A stretch of DNA of 64,000 nt from Chelydra serpentina (GCA_037349315.1 JBAIAC010000023.1:40039501-40103500), one strand, 5' to 3'. Shown: positions 30,133-41,309, numbered from the stretch's first letter. Made by a program: numbers and translations. The notes: generated from the sequence alone by a model not told the origin.

Positions 30133-31610
30133 AGGGGCCGGCAGGGCCAGGAGGCGCGCAGCCAGGGAGGGGGACAGAGAATCTGTACATACACAACTAA
30201 GTAACTTCCCCAGGACTTAGGCAGGCAGGAGCACCCCCGTTGAGTCCCAGAGCCATGCCCCGCCCTCCCCAGCCTCTTGGATGGGGACACTTGAGGAACG
30301 TCTCCGGGAACAGCCAGTGGCCTGAGCTTCTCAGCGCTGGCTTGTCCCCTGCAGGCTGCAGGCTCCTCCCATCACAGAGCTCCAGGAGGGAGTGTAGGAG
30401 CCCAGTTGTCCTGCACCACCTGCTGGGTAGAGCCTGGGACCCAGCCCACCTGCCTTGGTCATGCTCCACCCCTGCGCCATTGACCCCACCCCCACTATCA
30501 GCACCTGCCACCGCTGCACGTTGCCAGGAGTGTCAGCCCAGGGGCTCCTGCCTGAGCCCCACTCCAGCCAATCAATCAGCCCCAGCTCCCCAACAGAGGG
30601 TCATCGGGACCTGCCCACCCAAGCAGGGCATGGGTTGAGAGAGCCTTCAATGGCTCACTTTGGGCAACACCAGCCTTTTCCTGACAGCCCCGCCCTGTGG
30701 GTCTACGCTGGGTACAGCTCCTCCAACGAGAGGCGCTGGTGTCGACAGGGCCCGGGCAATACAGCTGCCGTGTGATCTAACTCTGCTGGAGCAGGGTGAG
30801 ACGCCCAGCGGCGCCGTCAGTACCAGTGCTCCCAGCAGTGACCCCACCAGGGGGCAGCACCGGCACTGCAGCAAGGAAGGGGGGGGCTCTGAAGAAAAAT
30901 GCTAGAGTAGACCAGGCCAGTTATGGGAGCAATGGATGGGATGGGGCAGAGAGCCTCCGGAGCCTGGGGTCATCCCAGGGACGGGCACAGCCAGGGTAGG
31001 AAGGACAGCACCCACAGCAGCACAGTGCCCCCGTGGCCAGGCTGCGATGCAGGGAGATGGGACCCCTCCAGAGCACAAAGGGCAGCAGGGCAGCTCCCCT
31101 ACCGCGACTCTGGGCACAGGGAGGCGAGGCATAACTCGGGTCTGAAGGGCAGCAGCCCAGCACCCTCTAGTGCCAGGCTGGTAGGTGGAGAATGTCCGCG
31201 GCATTTTTTATCTTTTTAAACCAAATGGAACAGCAGCAGTTAACCCCGTGAGGATCCCTGCTGACTACGGGATCTTCCCCAGGCTTAGCCCTGAAACAAG
31301 CCGCCGGTTCTAAACCCACTCCGATCCCCTGCCAGCTTCCCTCCCACTAACGCAACTGTGTGCCAGGGCAGGCTTTTACTGGATCGTTTGAGGCGTCTGA
31401 AAGCTGGGAGCTTCAGACCATGAGCTGCTCTCGCTTCTGGGGCATTTTCTTAACCGTCTTAGGCTCATTGTAATCCAAAACCAGCTTGGCTTAGAAACTC
31501 CCCATTTGCTTTAATCGGTTGGTCATGGTGGGGACTGGTGCCTTGGACTAGCTTTGGGTGGTTGTTGATGGATTTATTTAACGATTAAAAGCAGTTTCCA
31601 TTTTCACACT
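30133..31610 (+). other. ECE2: ECE2 3' UTR with candidate poly(A) signal
   Basis: After the stop the likely 3' UTR runs about 1.45 kb to ATTAAA at 31584-31589, which is followed by a T- and G-rich stretch. A further AATAAA lies at 32198-32203. The true end needs transcript data. Confidence 0.5.
30844..30860 (+). promoter_or_regulatory. strong CTCF-type motif in ECE2 3' UTR
   Basis: CCACCAGGGGGCAGC matches the CTCF core CCASYAGRKGGCRSY at every position. A related but weaker core (minus strand, CACTAGAGGGTGCT) lies at about 31160-31175. Confidence 0.55.
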
Positions 31611-33589
31611 GGGCTCTGTTCTTAACTCTGCACGGTCCCAGGCCGGGTACGACCCAAGGGGAAGGGGTAGAGTCTGTGGGGAGGGGGAATACACAGACTG
31701 GCGGTGGGGCAGAGTCTGGGGAGGGCAGCATGCAAGGTCCTTGGGAAATCCTGACACTGAACACTTTACATTTTAAAACAACCTAAGGAAATTCCCGGGG
31801 GGCCGGGCTGGGGGGAACTTTGTTAAAGTGGAGTTAAGGCTGGAAAATCTAGCGGTGACTTCCGTGAAAGTTCTCCAAAAACACCAAATCTTGAACAGTC
31901 TGGAAATTATTTTACACGTTAAAAAAAAAAGAAGAAATGAGCAAGTCTGCAAATGTACAAGTGAGGCCATTCAAACAACCCTAACCCCGCCCCAGTATAG
32001 GGCTCCATCAGCCCCCCGGCTTCCTATGTTCACCCCCCCTCTAACTAGGGGAGTGACAGGGGAATTCCTATCCCCTGCCGGGGGAAGCTGCTCCCTAAGG
32101 GAGATGGGGTGGCACTAACCCCCGTTGGAGTCATGCTGATTTGCTAGTGAGATGGGCCCCATTTCCCTAGCAGATCTGTACCCCTCCCCCCACCCATAAT
32201 AAAGCAATGGGAGCCCCTCAGCCTCTGTTGATGGAGGCCAGTTCCCCCACAAGTCCCCCCATTCAGGTAAGAGCCAGGCACCCCCTGTACAGCAGGGCCC
32301 GCACCATCCCCAGGACTGAGCCCACATGCACCTGAGCACACCCCAGCCCCGCAAACCAGCAGGTCTCCCACGACAGCCACCAAGAGCTGGGTTCCGTTTC
32401 ATGCTGGTTTATGTAAAATGTTCAAGGGCATTGAGCAGTGGTGCAAAGGGCCAGAGCAACAACCCCGGAGCCCAAGGCAGCGTGTATCCACAGAGCAGGT
32501 CCTGCCTGGCCAGCAGCAGGATAGGCCTCACGCTGCCCACTGCCAATCAGCTCTCCCTGCCCCACAGGGACCCCCACGCCCCCAAGGGGAGAGCAATCTC
32601 CACTGCCCACTCGCCAACAAGGGAGCCAGTTACCGCCCACTGTAACACGGTCCCTTATCCACTGGAAGCCAGACCCTCGATTCGGTTCACACGGCGCTGC
32701 TGGATGGTCACATCTCTGGCACTACTGAGCCGGGACAGACTGGAGCCCTGACCTCAAGGTAAAGGGCTCCCTGCCCCACCCAGGCCACCCCACAGCGTAA
32801 GGGCTGCAGGATTAAGGCCCTAAGGAAACTGGGGAATGAAGTAGGATCCCAGGAGCTGCAGCAAATAGAAGCCCCTCCCCTGCCCCGTTGGAGCTGGAGC
32901 TGGGCAGGCCGCATAGCCACCGTGGGAGCAACTGCTCGACCTGCTCTGCATCCCCTGGACCAGCTGCCAAACCTCCCCAAGACATGAGCAATCCCCCAGG
33001 CGGGGCTGTTTCACGTGGGGCCACTGCAGCATGGCCCCGAACTGACAAGCAGCAGCACCAAGCGAAGAGCCAGAGGGGAAAGACTCCATCCTAGCTTTGG
33101 CCAACCACAGCGGACTCCGAAGCCGAGGCAGGAGGTCAGTCATCCCTAAGCCGTCAGAAACGCCTACTTCGGCCCCCCGAGAGACCTGGCTTCGGGGTGC
33201 GGGTCGGAGAGGTTATTTTTACCTGTAGAACGAGCTAGTGAATTTCTCAGATGCTAGCAGGAAATGAAAGGAAAGCTCTGAAAACTCCATCCCACCCTCC
33301 GGCTTTCATCCTCTCCTCCTCACGGCCTCCCCAACTCCCGGACAGGCTCAGAGGCACTGAGGGCTGGGCTGCCTGCAGAAGGGAGGGACAGAGGCATATG
33401 CCAGCTTCTTTGGGTATGAACACACCCAGGCCTGTAACCCAACCCCCACCTTCCACTCCCCAGGCACTACTTGTATAGGAACAACCTCACTGCTCCTCCT
33501 TGGAGCACACACCAGAGTTCTGCCTAGGCCAGGGCGGGTGCGGGTGGGACTCACTGGTGACCAAATTGCTTTTCTCTCCCTCACCCCAG
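31611..33589. other. intergenic DNA between ECE2 and the MUL1-like gene, first part
   Basis: No exon or RNA gene is recognised. The AT-richer part at 31740-32010 contains an A run and is probably an old unclassified repeat. Confidence 0.4.
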
Positions 33590-33915
33590 CCCCTCTCCAT
33601 TCTGTGGGCATTCGCTGCAGTGAACTCAACTGCTTGGCACCTGGGCTAGCCCAATCAGGTGTGAGCCTCCCCACGGCAAAGCCCTACCCAAGCTCCCGGT
33701 ACTGCTGGACTCCTCCATGTGTCGCTAGGTCTGCTGGGGGCACATCCCATGGCTCTGAGGCCTGCAGTGAGCTGAGCTGCTCCATGATTCCTTCCCAGGG
33801 AATTGTGGGAGAACTTGTCTGTCCTGGGCAGACTGTGGGAAGGCATTGGAGAACTATCAGCACTCCAGTGGGTTACCCTGCACCCACGCTGGGTTACCAG
33901 CCAGAGTGCAAGTAG
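33590..33915. repeat. dispersed repeat, copy A
   Basis: Shares a series of phrases in the same order with 41310-41700, for example 'tgggctag' / 'cccacggcaaa', 'gctgggggca', 'gctccatgattc' / 'gctccaggattc', 'gtgggaaggc' and the final 'gggttac'. The two stretches are old copies of one dispersed element of unknown class. Confidence 0.5.
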
Positions 33916-33922
33916 TACCTGG

Positions 33923-34567
33923 TGTGACAAAGTTCCTCCTCTACCTTGGTGAGTCCTGCACTTATTGGCGGATTTTCATCGCCTCAGAGATCTTCCCCTC
34001 TGGTAGAACCCAGAGTCAAATTCCTCCTGTGTCTGATCAGGAGTTGGGAGGTTTGGGGGGAACCCGGGCCCGCCCTCTACTCCGGGTTCCAGCCTGGGGC
34101 CCTGTGGATTGCAGTTTTCTGTAACAGCTGCGTGACAGCTATAACTCCCTGGGCTACTTCCCCACGGCCTCCTCTCAGCACCTTCTTTATGCTTACTGCA
34201 GGACCTTCCTCCTGATGGTCTGCTGATGCTTGTACTCCTCAGTCCTTCAACTCTTCTCCCTCTCAACTCCTTGTGTGCCTCTTGCTCCCAGCTCCTCTCA
34301 TGCAACACCACAAACTGAAGGGAGCTCCTTTTTAAACCCAGGTGCCCTGATTAGCCTGCCTGTCTTAACTGATTCTAGCAGGTTCTTCTTAATTGGCTCC
34401 AGGTGTCCTAATTAGCCTGCCTGCCTTAAATTGGTTCCAGAAAGTTCCTGATTGCTCTAGTGCAGCCCCTGCTCTGGTCACTCAGGGAACAGAAAACTAT
34501 TCATCCAATGGCCAGTATATTTGCCTTCGATCAGACTTCTGTACCCCACTTGTCTGGGTCTGTCACA
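33923..34567. mobile_element. solo LTR of a retrotransposon (645 bp)
   Basis: Begins TGTGACAAAGTTCCTCC and ends GGGTCTGTCACA, giving the TG..CA ends of an LTR with a short inverted terminus. CTGG is repeated exactly on both sides (33919-33922 and 34568-34571). No internal region is present, so this is a recombination remnant. The TGTGAC..GTCACA ends resemble those of the gypsy LTRs at 54.7-59.2 kb, but the body differs. Confidence 0.75.
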
Positions 34568-34879
34568 CTGGACTTCAGCCAATACCCCAGCTAGCCTGGG
34601 TGCATAGCACCCCCGTGTTCAGCTGAGAAGGCTGTGCCGTGCGTGTGGACAGGAGCGAGGTTGGGGCAACACCTCAGGAAGAGCCTGAGTTCACTCTGCA
34701 GCGGAGACAAGCCCTGTGCTTCTGTTACTCCCCTGCTGCTCCCAGCCAGGACATGGACAAGAAATCAGCCAGGGCCGAGCAGCTGGGAAAACAATATTTA
34801 GACCCACATTTTCAGATGTGGTGGCTGATTTTGGCTGCCAAGCCGAGTTCCCATCTCTTGCAATTTTACAAGATTGGCA
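34568..34879. other. intergenic DNA after the solo LTR
   Basis: No gene or named repeat seen. Confidence 0.35.
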
Positions 34880-35095
34880 ACATTTGGTGATTGCCTTAAA
34901 GCCCCAGCTCCTGGAGTCATGGGATTATGTTAGGATCTCAATTTGAATTTCAAAGATAATTTCTAGCCCTTCCTGGTTGCGGAGAGAAGCTGGAAAATGT
35001 GACCCCAAAAGGCTCAACCCAAAAACCCAACACATTTATTTATTAAAATCTCATGATTTTTGGGAGCCTGACTCTTGATTTTTGAACGACTTGGC
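34880..35095. repeat. dispersed repeat, uninterrupted copy
   Basis: Contains 'ggtgattgccttaaagcccc' and later 'aaatctcatgatttttggg' followed by 'ttggccaggc'. The same phrases occur at 43475-43610 and 44468-44560, but there separated by 850 bases of CR1 sequence. This copy shows the unbroken order. Confidence 0.55.
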
Positions 35096-35930
35096 CAGGC
35101 TATGCTGCGGCGTGACATCCCCAGGGTCTGAATTTCAAAGATGGTGAGCAGCCACGTTCCCACTGACTCCATTGGGGCATCTGGGCCTCAGATGCGTCAG
35201 GCTGGAAACCCAAACTCAGAGGCCACTTCTGAAAACACTGGCCTAATTTGTGTAATTAGGAACCAAACGTACCTATGTTGAGCTAATACAGCTACGTCTG
35301 TTTAAATACAGGATCTCCCACCGTCTCTCTCCCCCTTCCCATGCTGCTCATTTCAGACTGTGAATGCTTTGGCTGTGTGTTTATGCAGCACCCAGCACTA
35401 TGAGACCTGGCTACTGGTACCTTTTGGTGCTACCACAATATAACACTAATAGAAGGTATGGCCGTGGCCCACTCAGGAAGAGCCCTGACTGCACTGGCAT
35501 TCGATGCCAGCCAGGCACTGCTCTAATAAACGGCATTCCTCCTCTCATACCTCCCACTCCTTCTGCGTTGAACCACTTCTCTAGTGAGCATGGTTGGAAT
35601 AAAAACATCCTATTGTCTGCATAAGCTACTCAAGACCAGTGCACACGAGCTGCCCTTCTGACAAGCCAACACGCCCAGGTTTCCTGAGCAACCCTCCAAC
35701 AACACCCCCCCACAGGCAGCCAGGTACAACCCCCACAGTAACCAGCCTGTATGAGCTGCCCAGCTCCGAGCCTACCCTGCGGGAACACTAATCCAACATC
35801 CATACCAGGACTTCTCAGCACCCGTACCACAACAAGCCCGTCTGTGGAGCTCAGCGCTGGTGAGCAACCCTACAATAACAAACCAGCAGCCCTACCAGCT
35901 GACCGACGTGCCGCGTGCCCTTCCTCCTCC
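35096..35930. other. intergenic DNA upstream of the MUL1-like promoter
   Basis: No exon, RNA gene or named repeat recognised. Confidence 0.35.
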
Positions 35931-36442
35931 GATACGATAGGGCCGTGGCCAGCGCGTTCGCCGCAGTGCCTCACGGGAGCCGTAGTCCCTGGAGCGGCGG
36001 CGCCGCATGCCCTTGGCCCGACGTTCCCCCCTCCCCGCCCCCGCCGCTTTGAGGTCTGCCCGGCGCAAGGCTCGACGGGAGTCGTAGTTCCCTAGGGCGC
36101 GACGCACGCTGGGAGCTGTAGTTCCACGAGCTCTCGGCACCGCGGCGGCCCCCAGGAGCCGAGCGCGGCTGGACTCCATCTCCCAGGGGGCAGCGCGGCG
36201 GGGCTGTGGCTCCCCGCTGGTCGTGGACACTTGGCCCTTGGAGCCCTACTGGGCGTCGGAAGCGGGGCGGCTCCTCCCAGGCCCGGGTGAAGGAGAGCAA
36301 GGGGGCCCGGGGCGCCCTCCCCGCCCGCCGGGCCCATCCCCACGTGGGAGCCCGGGGGGGACGGGACTGCTGCGCCCCGGGCTAACGGGCAGCCCCCCCC
36401 CCGTGTGCCCTCCTTGCAGTTGCGGCGCCCCTGCCCGGCACC
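35931..36442 (+). promoter_or_regulatory. MUL1-like: CpG-island promoter of the MUL1-like gene with three ZNF143-type motifs
   Basis: Dense CpG DNA with three same-direction motifs whose minus strand reads like the ZNF143/SBS site: 35972-35988 (CACGGGAGCCGTAGTCC), 36074-36090 (GACGGGAGTCGTAGTTC) and 36108-36125 (GCTGGGAGCTGTAGTTCC). The last is closest to consensus. A branch-point-like GCTAAC, a long C/T tract and TTGCAG at about 36381-36419 suggest that a noncoding first exon is spliced to the coding exon just before the ATG. Confidence 0.6.
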
Positions 36443-36559
36443 ATGGACGCCCTGCCCGTGACCTCCGGGGAGCTGCTCTGCCTGGGCTCCAGCCTGGCCT
36501 TCTCCGGCCTCTTCTATTACCTGTACAGGAAGAAGGCCAAAGCGCTGGCTCGGATCCAG
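36443..36559 (+). CDS. MUL1-like: MUL1-like coding exon 1
   Basis: ATG in good context (gcaccATGG). Encodes 39 residues, MDALPVTSGELLCLGSS through the first membrane helix to ALARIQ. Donor GTACCT, phase 0. Confidence 0.88.
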
Positions 36560-39297
36560 GTACCTGGGGCTCCCTGGCCCTCCCCTCCTGCCCAGCTGCG
36601 GGCCTTCTTATCAGCTGTCCAAACCGGGCAAGGGGGGAGCCTGCTCCCTGCCCCCTGCCCCGCAGGGCTCAGCCACGGGGCCTACAGATCCCAGCCTGCT
36701 GCGCCCCACCTGCAGGGTCACCGTCCAGCGCAGCCCTGGCTCTGGCCGTCCTGGCTGCCCCACCGTGCCCGGAATCCGGCCAGTCCCTTGCACCCCTCGG
36801 TGGCCCTTTGCCCAGCGTGGCGCACGTCTATCTTTATAGAGCTTGGTTTGGAGTCGAGCTGGCCTGGCCGGCCACTGCGTGCTGGGACCTGTAGTCTCCG
36901 AAGGGCGTACGGCCTGCTGGGCGTGCTAGTCCCCGTGGGCCGGGTCTCCCCGTTAAAAGAGAAGGATGGACCGACCGTAGGGTGGGATTTGGCCGGTTAT
37001 GTCTGCCCCGACTGCTCAATGTAGACCCCTCTGCAGTTCTGCTCGCAGGATTCCTCACTGCCCACCTGCATGTCTGGGAAAGGAGTCTGTGCCACACTGG
37101 GCTTCACCGGCTATGCCTGGCACTGGGCCCGCTGCCCAGGGATGGGTCTGATGTGCCCACTCCTGCGTGAATCATGTGGGCAGAGACACTGCCAGTGGCT
37201 AAACGCAGCAGAGCCACGCATGCACTAATACTGGATGGTGGCTGTCAGCTTCGCGGAAAGATGAGACTCCAGTAAGGGGCTATATTCCCCTGCGACATGC
37301 CCTAATCATCCTGTCCCCAGGGGCTGATCTATTGCCACCTTTCCACAGCCTGCAGAGTAACGTGGACCGATGCCAGTGCAAAGCCTGGGGGCCAAAGACA
37401 TTCCAGAGAAGAGGGAGGGAACCCACTGGCCTCTGGAGGTGGGGCACAACCAGGCATGGGTGGAGTGGGTGTTTCCCCCCCAACAGGAGCTGAGCAGCAG
37501 CTCATTGAGATTGAAAGTTGCTGAGGCTCACTCATTTCTGGTTTCTCCTTCTGCAGGAGGCCCCGAAGCTTCAGGTAGATGATGGTCTGCCTGACCTGCT
37601 GTCTGCCACCAGTGGCCAGTGCCTGCATTATGTTGCCTTAGAAGGTAAGATCCCTGCACACTTGGTGTGCTGGGGCCCATCTCTCAGCGACTTTCACCGC
37701 AGCAGCATGCCGTCTCCTGGTGTGTTTGGAATCTCCATTCTAGTAACTGGGGAATTACAGTCACTGATAGGGCCAGTCTGCAGAGCAACATGTGGGTGGC
37801 CATTCAGAAACACCTCCCGGGATGTCCTCCCTGGGCCCCAGAGGGGAGACCCGCCCCTTGCTGAATCAACTGAATTTTTGGAGGGGGAGGCGAACTCCTA
37901 GTTAAGCAGCTAGAGCTCTCTCAACCCACTGGTCAAACCTAGTCTCCTGCAGGGCTGTGCTGAATTATAGCCCCAGGGACCCCGGGGGAATTCTAGACAG
38001 CTCTGGGAGCTGGAGATGCTCCATGAACCTGGGTTAGCCTCACAGAGATCGCACCCCCTCCACATTATCCAGCTCTTTTCCATAGGGATTGTCCTGCCAG
38101 CAAAAGCAGCTCTGTCCAGCCAGCACCATGAGGAGCTGCAGGGAGTGATCCAGAAACTAGTTCTGAAGGAGCATCGACTGATCTGGAACAGCCTAGCCCG
38201 GAGTTGGTGAGTGGCCATTGGGGCAGACCCAGGAAGGAGGGATGGGCTAACAGTTGGGAAGAGAGGGGCACCAGCGGCGGGCAGTGTGGGGGAGCACATG
38301 GGGCCAGCAGATCTGCACCTATGGCAGATTTTGTTATTGCAGTGGAGGCAGTGTCCTCTGCAGGCCTGGGTTGGGTTAGCTTCGTTCTGCCTGGGCTGGG
38401 GACTCAGCTACATCAGAGGCCCATAGACTGTGCCCCAGGGCCACTCACTAGTGGGGTAAGGTAGGAGAGCAAGGTTAGCCTGTGGGGTGAGGGCAGACCA
38501 GGGATATAGGGCCCTTGGAGGCCTGTTTGTGAGCCACCGGCTCAGCTGCTGTGCTCTGGATTGGTTGCAGGAATGAAAGTGAGCGGGTGGTTTCGGAGCA
38601 GGTGTACACGGTGCCCTTTGCCCTGGCATCCCCCAGTGCTGGGGCAGTGACACGGGTGAGTGTAGAGAGCCCCCTACGGGCTGTCCGGCTGCCCCTGGAG
38701 ACTGTGTATGAGCACTTCCAGCACCCAACCCACGGCTTCAAAGACCTGATCAGTCACTACCTGAGCGGGGAGAAGCCCAAGGGCCTCCTGGAGACAGAGG
38801 AGATGCTGCGAGTGGGGGCAAGCCTGACTGGCATCGGGGAGCTGGCCCTGCACCCAGACGGGTCCTTCCACCTGCAGCCCCCAGCTGATGGGTCCGACTA
38901 CTTCCTGCATCTGGGGGACTGGCAGGCGCTGCTGGCGGAGATGGAGTCCGTGAGCAGCTTCTGGAAGGGGGCAGCGGTGTTGTGTGGCTTGACAGGCATG
39001 GCAGTGATCCTGTACGCCCTCTGCCGGGCCTATCAGCAGCGCCGGCACAAGCAGGAGCAGGAGGAGCAGCGGCGGGAGTTCGAGGCCCTGTGGGGCGGCA
39101 GGGACATGGCGACTGAGTCTGGGGAGGACACGTCGGAGGATGCCTGCATCATCTGCCTGACACAGCCCCGCGAGTGCGTCCTGCTATGCTGCGGCCATGT
39201 ATGTTGCTGCTTCCGCTGCTACGAGGCCCTGCCTAGCCACACCTGCCCCATCTGCAGGAGCCCCATAGACAGGGTAGTGCCCCTCTACCAGGCCTGA
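36443..39297 (+). CDS. MUL1-like: MUL1-type mitochondrial E3 ubiquitin ligase paralogue (4 exons, 350 aa)
   Basis: MUL1 (MAPL/GIDE) is an outer-mitochondrial-membrane E3 ligase for ubiquitin or SUMO that acts on mitofusin, Drp1 and signalling proteins. The four exons join in phase to 350 codons; human MUL1 has 352. Order: N-terminal hydrophobic helix (about residues 10-28); BAM/GIDE domain facing the intermembrane space, with the family phrases VIQKLVLKEHRLIW, LETVYEHF, ISHYLSGEKPKG and TEEMLRVGASLTGIGEL; second membrane helix (about 241-260); charged linker; C-terminal RING with CIIC (301-304), GHVC (317-320), CPIC (334-337) and the end VVPLYQA. All zinc-ligand positions that I can align are kept. 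It differs much from the ordinary MUL1 sequence, most in the N-terminus, the linker and the extra cysteines of the RING, so I call it a second paralogue rather than MUL1 itself. Moderately sure of orthology, very sure of family. Confidence 0.9.
36560..37556. other. MUL1-like: MUL1-like intron 1
   Basis: About 1 kb. It holds another ZNF143-like phrase (gtgctgggacctgtagtctcc, about 36879-36899) but no exon or named repeat. Confidence 0.4.
37557..37644 (+). CDS. MUL1-like: MUL1-like coding exon 2
   Basis: Acceptor ctccttctgcag, donor GTAAGA. Encodes EAPKLQVDDGLPDLLSATSG to HYVALE, the start of the BAM/GIDE domain. Ends in phase 1. Confidence 0.9.
37645..38085. other. MUL1-like: MUL1-like intron 2
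   Basis: About 440 bases; nothing recognised beyond the splice signals. Confidence 0.4.
38086..38206 (+). CDS. MUL1-like: MUL1-like coding exon 3
   Basis: Acceptor ctcttttccatag, donor GTGAGT. Encodes IVLPAKAALSSQHHEELQ to LIWNSLARS plus two bases of Trp109. Confidence 0.92.
38571..39297 (+). CDS. MUL1-like: MUL1-like coding exon 4 (BAM/GIDE end, second helix, RING)
   Basis: Acceptor ggattggttgcag. The 242-codon last exon holds the remainder of the BAM/GIDE domain, the membrane helix in FWKGAAVLCGLTGMAVILYA and the whole RING finger, then TGA. The intron before it (38207-38570) shows nothing else. Confidence 0.93.
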
Positions 39298-40640
39298 GGG
39301 GGAGAAGGGGTTTCAAACGGTACCAGGGCAAGAGCAGTAGAGTCCCTGGCACTAGGCACCACCACTGTGCCCATAAAACCCCAGCAGCTTGGAGGGGGGG
39401 GCAGTGTGCAAGCCACAAGGGGTTAACCCCAGTAGCTTGGGGACAGTGTGCACTCCATAAGGGGCTAACCCCAGGAGCTTGGGGGGCAGTGTGCAAGCCA
39501 CAAGTGTGTGGTGACTTGGGATGTGAGCTCACAAGCATAGGGTTGGGGGAGGGGGGGGGGCGTGTTACAAGCACCGCCTCCTTGGCTGGGTTTGGGGGTG
39601 TGCTCATGATCCCCCTCTTCAGTGCTGGTCACATGGTGATTGGATGTGGCCTGAATTAGCATCACTCAGCACGAAGCTTTTGATGAGTTCTCCCCCTCAC
39701 CCAAGCCTCATAGCGTGTCTGTGCCCAACAGTCCCAGCTCTGCTAGGAGAGTCTGATGGGAACTCTTAGTGGGCACAGGGCAGCTATTGAGCGGATATCC
39801 CAAGAGGTTTGTGTCGGAGCGGGGGGGAGGGGAAATAGAGCCACACCTGCCCCAGCCATGGGGGAGTTTGAAGGGGGGCGCCTATTGCATGGAGCTGCGT
39901 GGCCGGGATGGAGAGGCGTTGGTGCTCTCGCTAGTTTCCTCCGAGTCTCTTCCTGGGCCTGGCCGCCTCAGTGCTGAGCCCAGCGGTGCAATGCTCCATC
40001 AGTGGCTGGGGATGCAGTTTGGACAGAGTGTTTTTGCTCCTGCGAAGGGGTCAGATTTTACACTAGAGTTCATTTTTCTAGCACGTCTTTGTCACTGCTG
40101 TCCAGCTAACGCGCTGGGGAGAGGCCCGTAGAAGCTGGCGGGGGAGACGGGAGGTTCAGGGTAGTTTGGGGCTGTAGTTTTGAGGGCAGAGGGGGCCCAG
40201 CTGAAGGGGCAGCCTGCATTACACAACTGAACAGCCACGGGTGGTGCCTCCTATGCCCAATTTCCTCTGGCTAGGCCCATGCAGCATGTTACATAGGCAG
40301 CCGAAGTCTCTGGTGTGTGTGTGTGTGTGTTGGGGGGTGGAAGAATGTTTGTCTTTCCCTCGTGGTGTCCTGCAGAAGGGTATTGAATTGCAGAGGCTTC
40401 CCCTGTGAGTGAGGCCAGCTGCCGGGGCCCTGTCCCCTCCTCACCATCCAACTCTTGAACCCCCTTGACACCCACATGTGGGAGTTTGAGGCGGTGCCAC
40501 AGCTGAAGCATGGAAGGGTGGATTGCAGCAGACCTGGCTCCCGACCGCACCCAGCTGTTGGATCCCAGGAGGAGGACAGCCTTCTGCTTCCCTGCTTAAG
40601 CTGGAGGAATAAAGGAGCCACAGTGGAGGCTCCACTCAAG
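39298..40640 (+). other. MUL1-like: MUL1-like 3' UTR with AATAAA
   Basis: Probable 3' UTR to just beyond AATAAA at 40608-40613; an ATTAAA at 40671-40676 is an alternative. A (GT) microsatellite lies at about 40312-40330. Ends need transcript data. Confidence 0.5.
39376..39510. repeat. MUL1-like: three-copy tandem repeat in the MUL1-like 3' UTR
   Basis: Three imperfect copies of about 50 bp sharing 'aaccccagcagcttggggg' and 'cagtgtgcaagccacaagg'. Confidence 0.75.
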
Positions 40641-41309
40641 GATTGGGGTGGGTTATGTTTGCCCCCCCCCAATTAAAGTGCTGGTGGAAGTCTGCCTGGA
40701 ATCTGCTGAGCTCCTGCAAACCCTGGGCTGCCTGGCTGGAGTGCTGCCTTCCTGCCCAGCTCCCTGGACGTGCCATAGCTGCAAAGGGAACTCACTGAAT
40801 CAGTGTTGGGCGTTATTTATAAAGAGAAGGATCAGAGGCTGGGCTTGTCGTTCTTTAAGCCACACACTAGTAAAAGAATGGGCAAACTTTGCAGAGGGAT
40901 CTGGGAGGACATAGCTGCTGTGTGGATCACCTAGACAGGCCCAAGGTGGAGACGTGCTCTACCACAGCGCAGGACTAGGGTTGCTCTCTCAGGAGGTGAG
41001 TTACTCATTACAAATCCTTCTACTCACCCTGCCCCACTTACTAGCTGGTTTTCAACGCTCCAGCCCCACAAGTACAAAACAATTCAACAGCCCCAGGCAA
41101 CATAGGAATGCAGATGAAACCCCAGGAGGAGGGGAGATCCCCACAAGTACTTACCAGCAGGCAGGGAGGGAGATGCAGCCTGTTACAAAATGGCTACTTT
41201 AGGAGTGCAGTCCTTTGGCTCGCCCATATTTAAAGGGCCAGCCCCAGAAAGGCATGCTGGGAAAACAGCTCCTCTCAAAGGTGACCCTGCCCTGAGGAAA
41301 CTTAGGGCA

